Shown here piece after piece: positions 50,670 to 62,510 of a DNA stretch of 64,000 nucleotides. The position numbers were made by a program, and so were the translations under genes. A model generated the notes under the pieces. The model saw nothing but the letters and a program-made list of their open reading frames with translations, did not search any database and was not told where the DNA came from. Positions within the stretch are counted from its first letter, which is position 1, and each line of letters begins with the position of its first letter. The DNA is from Litoditis marina (lineage: Eukaryota > Nematoda > Chromadorea > Rhabditida > Rhabditidae): the NCBI GenBank assembly GCA_964036275.1, contig CAXIWQ010000222.1:1-64000 (forward strand), given 5' to 3'.

Positions 50670-53480
50670 GGCTATCAAGTCTGTTGCTCCCAGCTACAAA
50701 AACCTGATACGACAATCTATTCTGTGGCGCACAGCCACAAAAGACAAATTAACGCGGTTATTACCTCTTTGCCTTGCAGCTACAGAAAAAAATTCATACG
50801 GCTATCAAGTCTGTTGCTGCCAGCTACGAAAACCTAATACGACTTTATATTCTGTGGCGCACAGCCACAAAAGACAAATTAACGCGGTTATTGACTCTTT
50901 GCCGTGCAGCTACAGGAAAAAGGTTATACGGCTATCAAGTATGTTGCTCCCAGCTAAAAAAACCTAATACGACAATCTATTCTGTGGCGCACAGCCACAA
51001 AAGACAAATTAACGCGGTTATTACCTCTTTGCCTTGCAGCTACAGAAAAAAGTTCATACGGCTATCAAGTCTGTTGCTCCCAGCTACGAAAACCTAATAC
51101 GACTTTATATTCTGTGGCGCACAGCCACAAAAGACAAATTAACGCGGTTATTACCTCTTTGCCTTGCAGCTACAGAAAAAAGTTCATACGGCTATCAAGT
51201 CTGTTGCTCCCAGCTACAAAAACCTGATACGACAATCTATTCTGTGGCGCACAGCCACAAAAGACAAATTAACGCGGTTATTACCTCTTTGCCTTGCAGC
51301 TACAGAAAAAAGTTCATACGGCTATCAAGTCTGTTGCTCCCAGCTACAAAAACCTAATACGACTTTATATTCTGTGGCGCACAGCCACAAAAGACAAATT
51401 AACGCGGTTATTGACTCTTTGCCGTGCAGCTACAGGAAAAAGGTTATACGGCTATCAAATATGTTGCTCCCAGCTACAAAAACCTAATACGACTATCTAT
51501 TCTGTGGCGCACAGCCACAAAATACGAATTAACGCGGTTATCGACTCTTTGCCTTGCAGCTACAAAGAACAGTTCATACGGCTATCAAATCTGTTGCTCC
51601 CAGCTACAAAAACCTAATACGACAATCTATTCTGTGGCGCACAGCCACAAAATACGAATTATCGCGGTTATCGACTTGTTGGCTTGCAGCTACAGAGAAA
51701 AGTTCATACGGCTATCAAGTCTGTTGCTCCCAGCTACAAAAACCTGATACGACAATCTATTCTGTGGCGCACAGCCACAAAAGACAAATTAACGCGGTTA
51801 TTACCTCTTTGCCGTGCAGCTACAGGAAAAAGGTTATACGGCTATCAAGTATGTTGCTCCCAGCTAAAAAACCTAATACGACTATCTATTCTGTGGCGCA
51901 CAGCCACAAAATACGAATTAACGCGGTTATCGACTCTTTGCCTTGCAGCTACAGAGAACAGTTCATACGGCTATCAAGTCTGTTGCTCCCAGCTACAAAA
52001 ACCTAATACGACTATATATTCTGTGGCGCACAGCCACAAAAGACGAATTAACGCGGTTATTGACTCTTTGCCTCGCAGTTACAGAAAATATTTCATACGG
52101 CTATCAAATCTGTTGCTCCCAGCTACAAAAACCTATACGACAATCTATTCTGTGGCGCACAGCCACAAAAGACAAATTAACGCGGTTATTGACTCTTTGC
52201 CTTGCAGCTACAGAAAAAAAATCATACGGCTATCAAGTCTGTTGCTCCCAGCTACGAAAACCTAATACGACTTTATATTCTGTGGCGCACAGCCACAAAA
52301 CACGAAATATCGCGGTTATCGACTTGTTGGCTTGCAGCTACAGAGAAAAGTTCATACGGCTATCAAGTCTGTTGCTCCCAGCTACAAAAACCTGATACGA
52401 CAATCTATTCTGTGGCGCACAGCCACAAAAAACAAATTAACGCGGTCATTACCTCTTTGCCTTGCAGCTACAGAAAAAAGTTCATACGGCTATCAAGTCT
52501 GTTGCTCCCAGCTACGAAAACCTAATACGACTTTATATTCTGTGGCGCACAGCCACAAAAGACAAATTAACGCGGTTATTGACTCTTTGCCTTGCAGCTA
52601 CAGAAAAAAATCATACGGCTATCAAGTCTGTTGCTCCCAGCTACGAAAACCTAATACGACTTTATATTCTGTGGCGCACAGCCACAAAACACGAAATATC
52701 GCGGTTATCGACTTGTTGGCTTGCAGCTACAGAGAAAAGTTCATACGGCTATCAAGTCTGTTGCTCCCAGCTACAAAAACCTGATACGACAATCTATTCT
52801 GTGGCGCACAGCCACAAAAAACAAATTAACGCGGTTATTACCTCTTTGCCTTGCAGCTACAGAAAAAAGTTCGTACGGCTATCAAGTCTGTTGCTCCCAG
52901 CTACGAAAACCTAATACGACTTTATATTCTGTGGCGCACAGCCACAAAAGACAAATTAACGCGGTTATTGACTCTTTGCCGTGCAGCTACAGGAAAAAGG
53001 TTATACGGCTATCAAGTATGTTGCTCCCAGCTACAAAAACCTAATACGACTATCTATTCTGTGGCGCACAGCCACAAAATACGAATTGACGCGGTTATCG
53101 ACTCTTTGCCTTGCAGCTACAGAGAATATTTCATACGGCTATCAAATCTGTTGCTCCCAGCTACAAAAACCTAATACGACAATCTATTCTGTGGCGCACA
53201 GCCACAAAAACAAATTATCGCGGTTATCGACTTGTTGGCTTGCAGCTACAGAGAAAAGTTCATACGGCTATCAAGTCTGTTGCTCCCAGCTACAAAAACC
53301 TAATACGACTATATATTCTGTGGCGCACAGCCACAAAAGACGAATTAACGCGGTATTGACTCTTTGCCTCGCAGTTACAGAGAACATTTCATACGGCTAT
53401 CAAATCTGTTGCTCCCAGCTACAAAAACCTAATACGACAATCTATTCTGTGGCGCACAGCCACAAAGACGAATTAACGCG

Positions 53481-53991
53481 GTTATTGACATTTTGACTCG
53501 CAGCTACAAAAAAAAATCATACGGCTATCAAGTCTGTTGCTCCCAGCTACAAAAACCTAATACGACTATATATTCTGTGGCGCACAGCCACAAAAGACGA
53601 ATTAACGCGGTTATTGACTCTTTGCCTCGCAGTTACAGAGAATATTTCATACGGCTATCGAATCTGTTGCTCCCAGATACAAACACCTAATACGACAATC
53701 TATTCTGTGGCGCACAGCCACAAAATACGAATAACGCGGTTATCGACTTTTTGGCTTGCAGTTAAAGAGAAAAGTTCATACGGCTATCAAATCTGTTGCT
53801 CCCAGATACAAACACCTAATACGACAATCTATTCTGTGGCGCACAGCCACAAAATACGAATTAACGCGGCTATCGACTTTTTGGCTTGCAGTTACAGAGA
53901 AAAGTTTATGCGGCTATCAAGTCTGTTGCTCCCAGCTACAAAAACCTAATACGACTTCATAATCTGTGGCGCACAGCCACAAAAGACAAAT
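53481..53991 (+). repeat. Diverged transition monomers
   Basis: Four monomers carry changes not seen elsewhere or nearly so: GGCTATCGAATC (about 53,651), CAGATACAAACACC twice, ACGAATAACGCGG with a lost T (about 53,731), CAGTTAAAGAGAAAAG, GACTTTTTGGCTTGC twice, AGTTTATGCGG and TTCATAATCTG. Two of them, sharing CAGATACAAACACC and GACTTTTTGG, are adjacent near-duplicates. This is the left edge of the most diverged part of the window. Confidence 0.72.
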
Positions 53992-55680
53992 TAACGCGGT
54001 TATTGACTCTTTGCCGTAAAGCTACAAAAAAAAGTTTATACGGCTATCAAGTATGTTGCTCCCAGCTACAAAGACCTAACACGACTATATATTCTGTGGC
54101 GCACAGCCACAAAATACGACTTAACGCGGTTATTGACTCTTTGCCTTGCAGCTACAGAAAAAAGTTCATACGGCTATCAAGTCTGTTGCTCCCAGATACA
54201 AAAACCTAAGACGACTGTATATTCTGTGGCGCACAGCCACAAAAGACGACTTAACGCGGTTATTGACTCTTTGCCTTGCAGCTACAGAAAAAAGTTCATA
54301 CGGCTATCAAGTCTGTTGCTCCCAGCTACAAAAACCTAATACGACAATCTATTTTGTGGCGCACATCCACCAAATACAAATTAACGCGGTTATTGACTCT
54401 TTGCCTTGCACCTACAGAAAAAAAAATCGTACGGCTATCAAGTCTGTTGCTCCCAACTACAAAAACCTAATACGACTTTATATTCTGTGGCGCACAACCA
54501 CAAAAGACAAATTAACGCGGTTATTGACTCTTTGCCTTGCAGCTACAGAAAAAAGTTTATACGGCTATCAAGTCTGTTGCTCCCAGCTACAAAAACCTAT
54601 ACGATTATCTATTCTGTGGCGCACAGCCACGAAATACGAATTAACGCGGTTATCGACTCTTCGGCTTGCAGTTACAGAAAAAAACTCATACGGCAATCAA
54701 GTCTGTTGCTCCCAACTACAAAACCTAATACAACTATCTTTTCTGTGGCACACAGCCACAAAATACGAATTAACGCGGTTATTGACTCTTTGCCTTGCAG
54801 CTACAGAAAAAAGTGTATACGGCTATCAAGTATGTTGCTCCCAGCTAGAAAAACCTAATACGACTTTATGTTCTGTGGCGCACAGCCACAAAAGACAAAT
54901 TAACGCGGTTATTGACTCTTTGCCTTGCAGCTACAAAAAAAGTTCATACGGCTATCAAGTGTGTTGCTCCCAGCTCGAAAAACCCAATACAACTATATTT
55001 TCTGTGGCACACAGCCACAAATTACGAATTAACGCGGTTATCGACTCTTTGCCTTGCAGCTACAGAAAAAAGTTTATACGGCTATCAAGTCTGTTGCTCC
55101 TGGCTACGAAAACCTAATACGACTTTATGTTCTGTGGCGCACAGCCACAAAAGACAAATTAACGCGGTTATTGACTCTTTGCCTTGCAGCTACAAAAAAA
55201 AGTTCATACGGCTATCAAGTACGTTGCTCCCAGCTAGAAAAACCAAATACAACTATCTTTTCTGTGGCACACAGCCACAAAAGACGAATTAACGCGGTTA
55301 TTGACTCTTTGCCTTGCAGCTACAGAAAAAAGTTTATACGGCTATCAAGTCTGTTGCTCCCAGCTACAAAAACCTAATACGACTTACTATTCTGTGGCGC
55401 ACAGCCACAAAAGACAAATTAACGCGGTTATTGACTCTTTACCGTGCAGCTATATAAAAAAGTTTATACGGCTATCGAGTATGTTGCTCCCAGCTACAAA
55501 AACCTAATACGACAATCTATTCTGTGGCGCACAGCCACAAAATACGAATTAACGCGGTTATCGACTCTTTGCCTTGCAACTACAGAGAACAGTTCATACG
55601 GCTATCAAGTCTGTTGCTCCCAGATACAAAAACCTAATACGACTATCTATTATGTGGCGCACAGCCACAAAATACGAATT
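53992..55680 (+). repeat. 13-monomer (1.69-kb) diverged tandem duplication, copy 1
   Basis: Paired landmarks at 1,687-1,691 bp are TTGCCGTAAAGCTAC, CCTAAGACGACTGTATATT, CACATCCACCAAATAC, CACAACCACAAAAG, CTCTTCGGCTTGC, ACGGCAATCAAG, CAGCTCGAAAAACCC and GCTCCTGGCTAC. Monomers inside this unit differ from one another far more than in other domains. By eye the two copies show roughly 15-20 differences, near 1%, against roughly 0.2% for the 5.33-kb pair. Confidence 0.8.
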
Positions 55681-57381
55681 AACGCGGTTATTGACTCTTT
55701 GCCGTAAAGCTACAAAAAAAGTTTATACGGCTATCAAGTATGTTGCTCCCAGCTACAAAGACCTAACACGACTATATATTCTGTGGCGCACAGCCACAAA
55801 AGACGACTTAACGCGGTTATTGACTCTTTGCCTTGCAGCTACAGAAAAAAGTTCATACGGCTATCAAGTCTGTTGCTCCCAGATACAAAAACCTAAGACG
55901 ACTGTATATTCTGTGGCGCACAGCCACAAAAGACGACTTAACGCGGTTATTGACTCTTTGCCTTGCAGCTACAGAAAAAAGTTCATACGGCTATCAAGTC
56001 TGTTGCTCCCAGCTACAAAAACCCAATACGACAATCTATTTTGTGGCGCACATCCACCAAATACAAATTAACGCGGTTATTGACTCTTTGCCTTGCACCT
56101 ATAGAAAAAAAATCATACGGCTATCAAGTCTGTTGCTCCCAACTACAAAAACCTAATACGACTTTATATTCTGTGGCGCACAACCACAAAAGACAAATTA
56201 ACGCGGTTATCGACTCTTTGCCTTGCAGCTACAGAAAAAAGTTTATACGGCTATCAAGTCTGTTGCTCCCAGCTACAAAAACCCTAATACGATTATCTAT
56301 TCTGTGGCGCACAGCCACGAAATACGAATTAACGCGGTTATCGACTCTTCGGCTTGCAGTTACAGAAAAAAAAACTCATACGGCAATCAAGTCTGTTGCT
56401 CCCAACTACAAAAACCTAATACAACTATCTTTTCTGTGGCACACAGCCACAAAATACGAATTAACGCGGTTATTGACTCTTTGCCTTGCAGCTACAGAAA
56501 AAAGTGTATACGGCTATCAAGTATGTTGCTCCCAGCTAGAAAAACCTAATACGACTTTATGTTCTGTGGCGCACAGCCACAAAAGACAAATTAACGCGGT
56601 TATTGACTCTTTGCCTTGCAGCTACAAAAAAAGTTCATACGGCTATCAAGTGTGTTGCTCCCAGCTCGAAAAACCCAATACAACTATCTTTTCTGTGGCA
56701 CACAGCCACAAATTACGAATTAACGCGGTTATCGACTCTTTGCCTTGCAGCTACAGAAAAAAGTTTATACGGCTATCAACTCTGTTGCTCCTGGCTACAA
56801 AAACCTAATACGACTTTATGTTCTGTGGCGCACAGCCACAAAAGACAAATTAACGCGGTTATTGACTCTTTGCCTTGCAGCTACAAAAAAAAGTTCATTC
56901 GGCTATCAAGTACGTTGCTCCCAGCTAGAAAAACCAAATACAACTATCTTTTCTGTGGCACACAGCCACAAAAGACGAATTAACGCGGTTATTGACTCTT
57001 TGCCTTGCAGCTACAGAAAAAAGTTTATACGGCTATCAAGTCTGTTGCTCCCAGCTACAAAAACCTAATACGACTTACTATTCTGTGGCGCACAGCCACA
57101 AAAGACAAATTAACGCGGTTATTGACTCTTTACCGTGCAGCTTAATAAAAAAGTTTATACGGCTATCGAGTATGTTGCTCCCAGCTACAAAAACCTAATA
57201 CGACAATCTATTCTGTGGCGCACAGCCACAAAATACGAATTAACGCGGTTATCGACTCTTTGCCTTGCAACTACAGAGAACAGTTCATACGGCTATCAAG
57301 TCTGTTGCTCCCAGATACAAAAACCTAATACGACTATCTATTATGTGGCGCACAGCCACAAAATACGAATTAACGCGGTTA
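55681..57381 (+). repeat. 13-monomer (1.69-kb) diverged tandem duplication, copy 2
   Basis: Right-hand copy. Private changes include ATAGAAAAAAAATC (about 56,100), CAACTCTGTTGC (about 56,778), TTCATTCGG (about 56,895) and GCAGCTTAATAAAAAAG (about 57,137; copy 1 has GCAGCTATATAAAAAAG). The GCTTAATAAAA form then reappears at about 61,362 and 63,700, so copy 2, not copy 1, seeded the repeats at the right end. The end is near 57,381, where TTATCGTCTCTTTGG starts. Confidence 0.8.
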
Positions 57382-57519
57382 TCGTCTCTTTGGCTTGCAG
57401 CTACAGAGAACAGTTCATACGGCTATCAAATCTGTCGCTCCCAGCTACAAAAACCTAATACGACAATCTATTCTGTGGCGCACAGCCACAAAACACGAAA
57501 TATCGCGGTTATCGACTTG

Positions 57520-58690
57520 TTGGCTTGCAAAACCTGATACGACAATATATTCTGTGGCGCACAGCACAAAAGACAAATTAACGCGGTTATTACTTCTTTG
57601 CCTTGCAGCTACAGAAAAAAGTTCATACGGCCATCAAGTCTGTTGCTCCCAGCTACAAAACTAATACGACTATCTATTCTGTGGCGCACAGCCACAAAAT
57701 ACGAATTGACGCGGTTATCGACTCTTTGCCTTGCAGCTACAGAGAACAGTTCATACGGCTATCAAATCTGTTGCTCCCAGCTACAAAACCTAATACGACA
57801 ATCTATTCTGTGGCGCACAGCAGAAAATACAAATTATCGCGGTTATCGACTTGTTGGCTGCAGCTACAGAGAAAAAGTTCATACGGCTATCAAGTCTGTT
57901 GCTCCCAGCTACAAAAACCTAATACGACTATATATTCTGTGGCGCACAGCCACAAAAGACAAATTAACGCGGTTATTGACTCTTGCCTCGCAGTTACAGA
58001 GAACATTTCATACGGCTATCAAATCTGTTGCTCCCAGCTACAAAAACCTAATACGACAATCTATTCTGTGGCGCACAGCCACAAAGACGAATTAACGCGG
58101 TTATTGACATTTTGACTTGCAGCTACAAAAAAAAATTACGGCTATCAGTCTGTTGCTTCCAACTACAAAAACATAATACGACTTTATATTCTGTGGCGCA
58201 CAGCCACAAAATACAAATTAACGCGGTTATTGACTCTTTGCCTTGCAGTTACAGAGAACATTTCATACGGCTATCAAATCTGTTGCTCCCAGCTACAAAA
58301 CCTAATACGACTTTATATTCTGTGGCGCACAGCCACAAAAGACAAATTAACGCGGTTATTATCTCTTTGCCTTGCAGCTACAGAAAAAAAAGTTTATACG
58401 GCTATCAAGTCTGTTGCTCCCAGCTACAAAAACCTAATACGACTTTATATTCTGTGGCGCACAGCCACAACAGACAAATTAACGCGGTTATTGACTCTTT
58501 GCCGTGCAGCTACAGAAAAAAGTTTATATGGCTATCAAGTATGTTGCTCCCAGCTAGAAAAACCCAATACAACTATCTATTCTGTGCACACAGCCACAAA
58601 ATACGATATAACGCGGTTATCGACTCTTTGCCTTGCAGCTACAAAAAAAGTTTATACGGCTATCAAGTCTGTTGCTCATGGCTACAAAAA
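57520..58690 (+). repeat. Indel-rich patch of satellite (probable low-quality consensus)
   Basis: Over about 1.2 kb I count a dozen private one- or two-base changes absent from the matching copies at 59.08-60.1 kb and 61.6-62.4 kb. Examples are ACAGCACAAAAG (57,561), CTACAAAACTAATAC (57,654), CAGCAGAAAATAC, GTTGGCTGCAGC, GAGAAAAAGTTC, GACTCTTGCCTC, AAAAATTACGGCTATCAGTC (58,133), CACAACAGAC (58,467) and TCTGTGCACAC (58,581). A 51-bp deletion sits at about 57,530 (GGCTTGCAAAACCTG), and about one monomer is missing near 57,660 compared with 61.9-62.1 kb. Real decay is possible, but clustering of single-base losses suggests uncorrected long-read sequence or a gap-fill. Confidence 0.65.
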
Positions 58691-58699
58691 CCTAATACG

Positions 58700-60180
58700 A
58701 CTTTATATCCTATGGCGCACAGCCACAAAAGACAAATTAACGCGGTTATTACCTCTTTGCCTTGCAGCTACAGAAAAAAATTCATACGGCTATCAAGTCT
58801 GTTGCTCCCAGCTACAAAAACCTGATACGACAATATATTCTGTGGCGCACAGCCACAAAAGACAAATTAACGCGGTTATTACTTCTTTGCCTTGCAGCTA
58901 CAGAAAAAAGTTCATACGGCCATCAAGTCTGTTGCTCCCAGCTACAAAAACCTAATACGACTTCATATTCTGTGGCGCACAGCCACAAAAGACAAATTAA
59001 CGCGGTTATTGACTCTTTGCCGTGCAGCTACAGGAAAAAGGTTATACGGCTACCAAGTATGTTGCTCCCAGCTACAAAAACCTAATACGACTATCTATTC
59101 TGTGGCGCACAGCCACAAAATACGAATTGACGCGGTTATCGACTCTTTGCCTTGCAGCTACAGAGAACAGTTCATACGGCTATCAAATCTGTTGCTCCCA
59201 GCTACAAAAACCTAATACGACAATCTATTCTGTGGCGCACAGCCAGAAAATACAAATTATCGCGGTTATCGACTTGTTGGCTTGCAGCTACAGAGAAAAG
59301 TTCATACGGCTATCAAGTCTGTTGCTCCCAGCTACAAAAACCTAATACGACTATATATTCTGTGGCGCACAGCCACAAAAGACGAATTAACGCGGTTATT
59401 GACTCTTTGCCTCGCAGTTACAGAGAACATTTCATACGGCTATCAAATCTGTTGCTCCCAGCTACAAAAACCTAATACGACAATCTATTCTGTGGCGCAC
59501 AGCCACAAAGACGAATTAACGCGGTTATTGACATTTTGACTTGCAGCTACAAAAAAAAATCATACGGCTATCAAGTCTGTTGCTTCCAACTACAAAAACA
59601 TAATACGACTTTATATTCTGTGGCGCACAGCCACAAAATACAAATTAACGCGGTTATTGACTCTTTGCCTTGCAGTTACAGAGAACATTTCATACGGCTA
59701 TCAAATCTGTTGCTCCCAGCTACAAAAACCTAATACGACTTTATATTCTGTGGCGCACAGCCACAAAAGACAAATTAACGCGGTTATTATCTCTTTGCCT
59801 TGCAGCTACAGAAAAAAAAGTTTATACGGCTATCAAGTCTGTTGCTCTCAGCTACAAAAACCTAATACGACTTTATATTCTGTGGCGCACAGCCACAAAA
59901 GACAAATTAACGCGGTTATTGACTCTTTGCCGTGCAGCTACAGAAAAAAGTTTATATGGCTATCAAGTATGTTGCTCCCAGCTAGAAAAACCCAATACAA
60001 CTATCTATTCTGTGGCACACAGCCACAAAATACGATATAACGCGGTTATCGACTCTTTGCCTTGCAGCTACAAAAAAAAGTTTATACGGCTATCAAGTCT
60101 GTTGCTCATGGCTACAAAAACCTAATACGACTTTATATCCTATGGCGCACAGCCACAAAAGACAAATTAACGCGGTTATT
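58700..60180 (+). repeat. Clean copy of the indel-rich segment and its flank
   Basis: 59,085-60,180 corresponds to 57,662-58,755 at about 1,424 bp (11 monomers), with markers at 58,106 and 59,530, but without the scattered indels. 58,830-59,470 also corresponds to 61,820-62,460 at 2,987 bp (23 monomers), sharing GCCAGAAAATAC and CGACTTCATATTC. Private changes include GCTCTCAGC at about 59,846. Confidence 0.7.
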
Positions 60181-62510
60181 ACCTCTTTGCCTTGCAGCTA
60201 CAGAAAAAAGTTCATACGGCTATCAAGTCTGTTGCTCCCAGCTACAAAAACCTGATACGACAATCTATTCTGTGGCGCACAGCCACAAAAGACAAATTAA
60301 CGCGGTTATCACCTCTTTGCCTTGCAGCTACAGAAAAAAGTTCATACGGCTATCAAGTCTGTTGCTCCCAGCTACAAAAACCTGATACGAAATCTATTCT
60401 GTGGCGCACAGCCACAAAAGACAAATTAACGCGGTTATTACCTCTTTGCCTTGCAGCTACAGAAAAAAGTTCATACGGCTATCAAGTCTGTTGCTCCCAG
60501 CTACAAAAACCTAATACGACTTTATATTCTGTGGCGCACAGCCACAAAAGACAAATTAACGCGGTTATTGACTCTTTGCCGTGCAGCTACAGAAAAAAGT
60601 TTATATGGCTATCAAGTATGTTGCTCCAGCTAGAAAAACCCAATACAACTATCTATTCTGTGGCACACAGCCACAAAATACGATATAACGCGGTTATCGA
60701 CTCTTTGCCTTGCAGCTACAAAAAAAAGTTTATACGGCTATCAAGTCTGTTGCTCATGGCTACAAAAACCTAATACGACTTTATATCCTATGGCGCACAG
60801 CCACAAAAGACAAATTAACGCGGTTATTACCTCTTTGCCTTGCAGCTACAGAAAAAAGTTCATACGGCTATCAAGTCTGTTGCTCCCAGCTACAAAAACC
60901 TGATACGACAATCTATTCTGTGGCGCACAGCCACAAAAGACAAATTAACGCGGTTATCACCTATTTGCCTTGCAGCTACAGAAAAAAGTTCATACGGCTA
61001 TCAAGTCTGTTGCTCCCAGCTACAAAAACCTGATACGAAATCTATTCTGTGGCGCACAGCCACAAAAGACAAATTAACGCGGTTATTACCTCTTTGCCTT
61101 GCAGCTACAGAAAAAAGTTCATACGGCTATCAAGTCTGTTGCTCCCAGCTACAAAAACCTAATACGACTATCTTTTCTGTGGCACACAGCCACAAAAGAC
61201 GAATTAACGCGGTTATTGACTCTTTGCCTTGCAGCTACAGAAAAAAGTTTATACGGCTATCAAGTCTGTTGCTCCCAGCTACAAAAACCTAATACGACTT
61301 ACTATTCTGTGGCGCACAGCCACAAAAGACAAATTAACGCGGTTATTGACTCTTTACCGTGCAGCTTAATAAAAAAGTTTATACGGCTATCGAGTATGTT
61401 GCTCCCAGCTACAAAAACCTAATACGACAATCTATTCTGTGGCGCACAGCCACAAAATACGAATTAACGCGGTTATCGACTCTTTGCCTTGCAACTACAG
61501 AGAACAGTTCATACGGCTATCAAGTCTGTTGCTCCCAGATACAAAAACCTAATACGACTATCTATTATGTGGCGCACAGCCACAAAATACGAATTAACGC
61601 GGTTATCGTCTCTTTGGCTTGCAGCTACAGAGAACAGTTCATACGGCTATCAAATCTGTCGCTCCCAGCTACAAAAACCTAATACGACAATCTATTCTGT
61701 GGCGCACAGCCACAAAACACGAAATATCGCGGTTATCGACTTGTTGGCTTGCAGCTACAGAGAAAAGTTCATACGGCTATCAAGTCTGTTGCTCCCAGCT
61801 ACAAAAACCTGATACGACAATATATTCTGTGGCGCACAGCCACAAAAGACAAATTAACGCGGTTATTACTTCTTTGCCTTGCAGCTACAGAAAAAAGTTC
61901 ATACGGCCATCAAGTCTGTTGCTCCCAGCTACAAAAACCTAATACGACTTCATATTCTGTGGCGCACAGCCACAAAAGACAAATTAACGCGGTTATTGAC
62001 TCTTTGCCGTGCAGCTACAGGAAAAAGGTTATACGGCTACCAAGTATGTTGCTCCCAGCTACAAAAACCTAATACGACTATCTATTCTGTGGCGCACAGC
62101 CACAAAATACGAATTGACGCGGTTATCGACTCTTTGCCTTGCAGCTACAGAGAACAGTTCATACGGCTATCAAATCTGTTGCTCCCAGCTACAAAAACCT
62201 AATACGACAATCTATTCTGTGGCGCACAGCCAGAAAATACAAATTATCGCGGTTATCGACTTGTTGGCTTGCAGCTACAGAGAAAAGTTCATACGGCTAT
62301 CAAGTCTGTTGCTCCCAGCTACAAAAACCTAATACGACTATATATTCTGTGGCGCACAGCCACAAAAGACAAATTAACGCGGTTATTGACTCTTTGCCTC
62401 GCAGTTACAGAGAACATTTCATACGGCTATCAAATCTGTTGCTCCCAGCTACAAAAACCTAATACGACAATCTATTCTGTGGCGCACAGCCACAAAAGAC
62501 AAATTAACGC
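60180..62510 (+). repeat. 18-monomer (2,338-bp) tandem duplication, copy 1
   Basis: Recurs from about 62,510 at 2,337-2,338 bp. It contains a GGTTATCACCTCTTTG variant and GATACGAAATCTATTC, a one-base loss at about 60,390 that is also seen at 61,037 and 63,374 (with GATACGAAAACTATTC at about 62,724). An inner 5-monomer repeat (648 bp) relates 60,192 to 60,840. The segment 61,170-61,740 matches 56,945-57,520 at 4,224 bp, tying it to the diverged 13-mer. Confidence 0.75.

Larger units (their letters stand above)
49437..51530 (+). repeat. 8-monomer (1,032-bp) tandem duplication
   Basis: Every landmark from about 49,437 recurs 1,032 bp later: the 122-bp monomer, CTGTTGCTGCCAGC (about 49,783 and 50,815) and AGCTAAAAAAACC (about 49,920 and 50,952). 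The unit is 8 monomers minus the 8-bp deletion. I saw no private difference between the copies. They separate near 50,499/51,531, where ATTATCGCGG meets ATTAACGCGG. Confidence 0.82.
42506..53480 (+). repeat. Marker-free domain of 390-bp trimers and mosaic long repeats
   Basis: No marker occurs between 40,261 and 53,487. The domain is defined by GCTACGAAAACC, seen from 42,664 to about 52,905 and otherwise only once (about 55,104), and by the absence of CTAGAAAAACCC monomers. A trimer with AAAAATCATACGG+ACGAAAACC, CACGAAATATCGCGG and CCTGATACGACAATC recurs at 390 bp in pairs starting at about 43,132, 44,953, 47,413 and 52,202. A 2.4-kb stretch (45,810-48,230) matches 50,600-53,020 at 4,788-4,790 bp (37 monomers). 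48,590-49,420 matches 52,340-53,170 at 3,751 bp. Confidence 0.75.

Noticed and set aside
54146..55117. 323-codon open frame on the + strand
   Set aside because: It lies in the diverged 13-mer, where several small indels happen to skip stops. The duplicated counterpart 1.69 kb downstream is interrupted differently, so there is no conserved frame.
57137..57155. AATAAA-like polyadenylation signal in GCTTAATAAAAAAG
   Set aside because: It is a single sequence variant of the monomer A-run, copied at 61,362 and 63,700, with no transcription unit around it.
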